A stretch of DNA of 64,000 nt. It comes from Candidatus Eiseniibacteriota bacterium. GTDB taxonomy: Bacteria > Eisenbacteria > RBG-16-71-46 > CAIMUX01. The notes beneath the pieces are model-generated. The model worked only from the letters and a program-made list of their open reading frames with translations, was not told the DNA's origin and searched no databases. Position 1 is the first letter of the stretch. Each line of letters opens with the position of its first letter. The stretch is from the NCBI GenBank assembly GCA_016712505.1, contig JADJQY010000001.1, positions 620,001 through 684,000 of the forward strand, in the 5' to 3' direction. A program made the translations under genes and the position numbers. Below, piece by piece: positions 60,225 through 64,000 of this stretch.

Positions 60225-63206
60225 ATGTCTTTCATGCTTCGTTCGAGTGGGGTCGCCCTGGTGCAGCTCGCGTTCGCCGGCTCCGTCCTGGCGGGTGCGC
60301 TTCCGACTGCGTCTCCTCGTGGGTCGCAGGATCTTGTCCAGGGCGAATTGCTGGTTCAGCTCACACCTCAGGCTGCGGCCGACCTGCGCTCCGACCGTCA
60401 CACCGGCCGGAGCGGCATTGTCGGTGTGGATCTCCGTCTCGAGGCGCTCGGGGCCTCTGTCTTCGAGCCCGTTTTCGACAACCACCTCGATCCCGAAGGG
60501 CATCGCAGCGCGGGGCTCGACCGCATCTATCGGGTGCGCTTTGCCCCTTCCGTCGCTCTGGACGAAGCCGCGCGGCGCCTCATCGGACCTGAGTTCGTCT
60601 ATGTGGAGCCCGACCGCACCTGCCGCGCGCTCGACGTGCTCCCCAACGACCCCCTCTTCCCGTCCCAGTGGTCGCATCGCAATACCAACCTCTCCTTCGT
60701 GCCGGACTGCGACACCGATGACGACAGCGCCTGGAACTACACCCAAGGATCGAATGAGCTCATCGTCGCGATCCTCGACACTGGGGTCGATCTGACCCAT
60801 CCGGAGTTCGCCGGCCGCCTGGTGCCTGGGTTCGATTACCACAACAACGACAACAATCCGACCGACGACAACGGCCACGGCACGAGTTGCGCGGGCATCG
60901 CCGCCGCCGCGGGGAACAACGGCGAAGGGATCGCCGGCGTGGCCTGGAACGTGCGCATCATGCCGCTCAAGGTCCTCGGCGCGGACGGCAACGGCGCGTA
61001 TACGCCGCTTGCCCAGGCGATCACCTTCGCGGCGGACAATGGAGCCCGCGTCCTCTCGATGAGCCTGGGAGGAGGTACGCCGCCGACCACGCTGCTCAAC
61101 GCGGTCAACTATGCCTACACGAACAAGGGCTGCCTCCTCTTTGCCGCCACGGGTAACGACGACATCAACGGCATCGAGTACCCGGCCGTCTATGCAAACG
61201 TCGCCGCGGTCGGCGCCTGTTCCCCCTGTAACCAACGTAAGACGTTCAACAGCTGCGACGGCGAGAACTGGTGGGGTTCGAACTACGGTACGGACCTCGA
61301 CTTCCTCGCTCCGGGGGTTCTCATCCAGACCACCGACATCAGCGGGACCGATGGCTACTCGAACGGCGACTACTTCGGCCTGTTCAGCGGCACATCCTCC
61401 GCTACCCCGCATGCCGCCGGGGTGGCCGCGTTGATCTGGTCGTACAAGCCGTCTCTCACCAACACCGAGGTCTGGAATCTGATGCGGAACACCGCCGAAG
61501 ACCTGGGAAGCGTGGGCTGGGACATCTGGACCGGGTGGGGAAGGATCAATGCGGCGAACGCGATCGAGTCGATGCTGTTCTCCGACGCCACTGTCGATCC
61601 GCTCGGCTCGTCCGACTCCGGAGCGGGTGTGGCCTGGGGCGACTACGATGGTGACGGCGACCCGGACCTCTACCTCTCCCGCCGTGACGCCCCGAACCAG
61701 CTCTTCCGAAACGACGCCGGGACATTCGTCGATGCCACGACCGCCCCGCTGGGCGGGGTCGGTGGCGGGCAGGGGGCGGTCTGGGGGGACTACGACAACG
61801 ACGGTGACCTCGACCTCTACCTGGGCAACAACGGCGCCGACCAGCTTCTCCGGAACGACAACGGCACCTTCAGCGACGTCACCCAGGGAGCCCTCTCCGA
61901 CAACAGCCACACCACCGGGGTGAACTGGGTCGACTACGACAACGACGGCGACCTCGATCTCTACCGCTCGAACTACGACGATGCGAACCGCCTGCTGCGA
62001 AACGACGGTGGCGCCGGTTTCGTCGAGGTTCCCTCGACCCCGCTCAACAACAGCCTGCCGACCGTCTGCTCCGCCTGGGCGGACTACGACAACGACGGCG
62101 ACCAGGATGTCTATTTCACCAACGAGGGCGCCAACCGGATGGTGCGGAACAACGGCGACGGCACGTTCAGCGGGGCGTCCAGCGCCCCGCTCAACGATGC
62201 AAACTTCGGCCGCGGGTGCGCCTGGGGCGACTTCGACAATGACGGCGACCTCGATCTCTTCCTGGCCAACGTCGACGCTCCTTCCCGACTCTTCCGCAAC
62301 AACGGCGGCGGTAGCTTCACCGACGTGGCCGCCGGGCCGTTGGCCGTGCCGACCGGCACGATTGGCTGCGCCTGGGGCGACTACGATAACGACGGCGACC
62401 TCGACCTCTTCCTCTCTCGCGAGGGAGCGCCGAGCCACCTCATGCGGAACGAGGGGGGCTACTGGTCGATCTCGCAGAAGAGCGGCATCCTGGCGAACAG
62501 CGCGATCGGCCGGGGCTGCGCGTGGTCCGACTACGATCGGGACGGCGACCTCGATCTCTACGTCGCCAACGAGGGCTCCTCGAACCGGCTGATCCGGAAC
62601 GATCGGCTCTCTCCCCCGAGCTGGTTCGAGGTTCGGCTCGTCGGCAGCCAGACCAACCGCGGGGCGGTTGGCGCCCGGGTCTCGGTCAAAGCGGACGGCC
62701 TCTGGCGGACGCGGGAGGTTTCGGCCGGGGCGAACTACCTCTCGATGAACGACGCCACGCTCCACTTCGGCCTCGCCGCGGCCTCCGCGATCGACTCGGT
62801 GACGATCCGTTGGACCAACAGCCCCGAGCAACACCTGACCGGCGTCGGCCTGAACCAGATCCTGGCCGTGAACGAAGGTGGAGGGACGGTCGATGCCGCC
62901 GATCTCCCGCCGGTTCCGCGCCTCGCGGAGCCGCGGTTCGTCGGCGTCCCGAGTCCCAATCCGTTCACTTCTTCGAGTGCCATTCGATTCCGCCTGTCCG
63001 CCGCCGGACCCGCGTCCCTTCGCCTCTATGCCGCCGATGGGCGCCTCGTCCGCACACTTCTCGCTGGCCACGCCGACCCCGGCGACTACACTCTGCACTG
63101 GAACGGCACCGCGGACGACGGCCGCCCCGCGCGCGCCGGCATCTACTTTGCCCGCCTTCTTCAAGGTGATCGGGAGGTCAGCGAAAGGCTTGTCCGTCTC
63201 GAGTAG
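60225..63206 (+). CDS. subtilase with VCBS repeats, ASPIC/UnbV domain and FlgD-type sorting domain
   Basis: 993 aa from ATG at 60225, AAGGAG upstream (frame open to 60168). Signal peptide, then a short inhibitor-like prosegment (~30-130), then the S8 catalytic triad: D185 in VAILDTGVDLTHP, H218 in NGHGTSCAGIA, S391 in SGTSSATPHAAGV. Seven VCBS/FG-GAP calcium repeats follow, each with WGDYDNDGDLDLYL-type text, residues ~460-800. An ASPIC/UnbV domain (NRGAVGARVSVKADGLWRTR) comes next, and the end is the FlgD-like sorting module (AAGPASLRLYAADGRLVRTL). A secreted or surface protease. Codon use and GC match the neighbours. Confidence 0.93.
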   Translation: MSFMLRSSGVALVQLAFAGSVLAGALPTASPRGSQDLVQGELLVQLTPQAAADLRSDRHTGRSGIVGVDLRLEALGASVFEPVFDNHLDPEGHRSAGLDRIYRVRFAPSVALDEAARRLIGPEFVYVEPDRTCRALDVLPNDPLFPSQWSHRNTNLSFVPDCDTDDDSAWNYTQGSNELIVAILDTGVDLTHPEFAGRLVPGFDYHNNDNNPTDDNGHGTSCAGIAAAAGNNGEGIAGVAWNVRIMPLKVLGADGNGAYTPLAQAITFAADNGARVLSMSLGGGTPPTTLLNAVNYAYTNKGCLLFAATGNDDINGIEYPAVYANVAAVGACSPCNQRKTFNSCDGENWWGSNYGTDLDFLAPGVLIQTTDISGTDGYSNGDYFGLFSGTSSATPHAAGVAALIWSYKPSLTNTEVWNLMRNTAEDLGSVGWDIWTGWGRINAANAIESMLFSDATVDPLGSSDSGAGVAWGDYDGDGDPDLYLSRRDAPNQLFRNDAGTFVDATTAPLGGVGGGQGAVWGDYDNDGDLDLYLGNNGADQLLRNDNGTFSDVTQGALSDNSHTTGVNWVDYDNDGDLDLYRSNYDDANRLLRNDGGAGFVEVPSTPLNNSLPTVCSAWADYDNDGDQDVYFTNEGANRMVRNNGDGTFSGASSAPLNDANFGRGCAWGDFDNDGDLDLFLANVDAPSRLFRNNGGGSFTDVAAGPLAVPTGTIGCAWGDYDNDGDLDLFLSREGAPSHLMRNEGGYWSISQKSGILANSAIGRGCAWSDYDRDGDLDLYVANEGSSNRLIRNDRLSPPSWFEVRLVGSQTNRGAVGARVSVKADGLWRTREVSAGANYLSMNDATLHFGLAAASAIDSVTIRWTNSPEQHLTGVGLNQILAVNEGGGTVDAADLPPVPRLAEPRFVGVPSPNPFTSSSAIRFRLSAAGPASLRLYAADGRLVRTLLAGHADPGDYTLHWNGTADDGRPARAGIYFARLLQGDREVSERLVRLE

Positions 63207-64000
63207 ACATGGCGCGCTGCTCGCGCTCGCGCTCACGATCGCGCTCACGCTCACGATCGCGCGGCTGATCGTCGCCAACCCGACGGTACTCGCGTCTACA
63301 GGCATGGAATGCGCGGACTATCGTCGCAGCGCGCAGCTCTCTTCGAGTGTCCAGTTCCAGGCAGACTTCGAGCACTCCTCGATTCCCATGTGGTGTGATG
63401 GGGAGCACGCGTACCTTGCAGCCGACTCGATCTACGTCATCGCGACTCCGGCGGGAGGCCCCGCGCGGAAGGTGGGCGCGTTCTTCAACTGGGGCGCGCG
63501 CGATCTCACCGTCAGAGGAGACGTTCTCTTCTGCGCCATGCGAAACATGGGTCTGTGGCTCTACGATGTCTCCAACCCCGGCAGTCCCAGAGGCCTGGCC
63601 AAGTTGTTCTATCCGGCCTCCTTTCAGGAGTTCGCGTACATGGGGAGCTTGCTGCTCGCAGCGCAGGACGAGGGGGGGCTTCGCGTCATCGATATCGAGG
63701 ATCCGCGAAACCCGCAACTTCTTCCCGATGCCGGCCTCGAGGGCTCGTTCAGCGATCTCGAGGTGGCGGGCAACACCCTCCTCTGTCAGGTTCGAGATGC
63801 GCACGGCACCCGTACCCAGGCGTACGACCTCACCGATCCGGCAGCACCGCGGGAGGGCGCCGTCCTTGAAGGGGCTACGGTGTTTGTTGGCCACTCCGAA
63901 GGGTTCCTGGTCGCCGGCGAGAGCGGGTTCCGTTTGCTCGACGGAAGCGATGCGCATACCCTTCGCGTGTTGAGCGAGTGGAACGACGATCGGCATTACA
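63190..64000 (+). CDS. secreted LVIVD-type protein, truncated by the right edge
   Basis: Open frame to the end of the window. It starts inside the end of the subtilase gene, at TTG 63190 or GTG 63166, so the start is uncertain. A strong signal peptide follows (GALLALALTIALTLTIARLI). The mature part contains LVIVD-like propeller blades: LWLYDVSNPGSPRGLAKLFY, LLLAAQDEGGLRVIDIEDPR, TQAYDLTDPAAPREGAVLEG. The sequence between ~63210 and 63260 is a GCGCTCACGATC-rich DNA repeat, which encodes the hydrophobic core of the signal. It may be co-transcribed with the subtilase. Complete length unknown. Confidence 0.7.
   Translation, partial: MSVSSRHGALLALALTIALTLTIARLIVANPTVLASTGMECADYRRSAQLSSSVQFQADFEHSSIPMWCDGEHAYLAADSIYVIATPAGGPARKVGAFFNWGARDLTVRGDVLFCAMRNMGLWLYDVSNPGSPRGLAKLFYPASFQEFAYMGSLLLAAQDEGGLRVIDIEDPRNPQLLPDAGLEGSFSDLEVAGNTLLCQVRDAHGTRTQAYDLTDPAAPREGAVLEGATVFVGHSEGFLVAGESGFRLLDGSDAHTLRVLSEWNDDRHY

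Noticed and set aside
61620..62575. Regular ~130-bp DNA repeats resembling a CRISPR array
   Set aside because: They are coding VCBS repeats (DxDxDGDxD) in the subtilase; spacers and repeat lengths do not fit CRISPR.
60174..63305. Minus-strand open frame of about 1040 codons
   Set aside because: Mirror of the subtilase; its V/E/A-rich text repeats only because the VCBS repeats do.

Overview
The window is about 64 kb of dense, GC-rich bacterial DNA with short intergenic gaps and many 4-nt start/stop overlaps. I infer an uncultivated member of the FCB group, Candidatus Eisenbacteria-like. The reasons are that five large secreted proteins end in the same FlgD/T9SS-type immunoglobulin-like C-terminal module, LVIVD, VCBS/ASPIC and PEP-CTERM proteins occur, and several membrane proteins are of kinds seen mainly in uncultivated phyla. 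No rRNA, tRNA, CRISPR array or phage was found, and taxonomy cannot be fixed from this window alone.

Layout. 1-0.9 kb: decayed 3' part of a group II intron (two frameshifts in the maturase, but a recognisable domain V/VI). 1.0-11.7 kb: secreted proteins (metzincin-type protease, a Tat-exported M15-type peptidase flanked by two related palindromes, an unknown sorted protein, and a PQQ-type sugar dehydrogenase-like/PKD/PA14 protein). 11.8-17.1 kb, minus strand: a YcbB-type L,D-transpeptidase behind four uncharacterised membrane-protein genes, one with a DUF6754-like domain and one carrying a 1-nt frameshift. 17.4-30.2 kb: a secreted DUF4412-like protein, an LVIVD (choice-of-anchor-B) protein, YjbQ, a DEAD-box helicase, an unusual sigma2-like/anti-sigma membrane protein, a small conserved protein, a HerA-type ATPase coupled to a DUF4097-like protein, a VKOR-DsbA-DsbA fusion and a zinc-ribbon protein.

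30.3-38.0 kb, plus strand: a cyanophycin cluster in tight order: isoaspartyl dipeptidase, cyanophycinase, cyanophycin synthetase, a second Mur-ligase-type protein without an ATP-grasp domain, and an ADP-ribosylglycohydrolase. It would make the Asp/Arg storage polymer, cut it to beta-Asp-Arg and release Asp and Arg. 38.0-45.0 kb: a MASE1-PAS-GGDEF cyclase, DCC-family protein, secreted DJ-1-like protein without its cysteine, aquaporin, VOC and DoxX proteins, an N-formylglutamate amidohydrolase-like protein with an 18-bp tandem repeat, and a DinB-like protein.

45.1-52.5 kb: an HxlR regulator divergent from a tripartite RND efflux operon (TolC, membrane-fusion protein, permease split by a 1-nt deletion) and a methyltransferase. 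A good inverted repeat overlaps both divergent promoters. 52.7-64 kb: hybrid histidine kinase, GH20 hexosaminidase, Yip1-like and DUF2752 proteins, a hairpin terminator, a PEP-CTERM protein with thioester-domain-like motifs, a subtilase with seven VCBS repeats plus ASPIC/UnbV and sorting domains, and a truncated LVIVD-type secreted protein at the right edge.

The best candidates for undescribed biology are the DUF6754 four-gene membrane cluster, the cyanophycin cluster with its ATP-grasp-less synthetase paralogue, and the sigma2-like/anti-sigma fusion.
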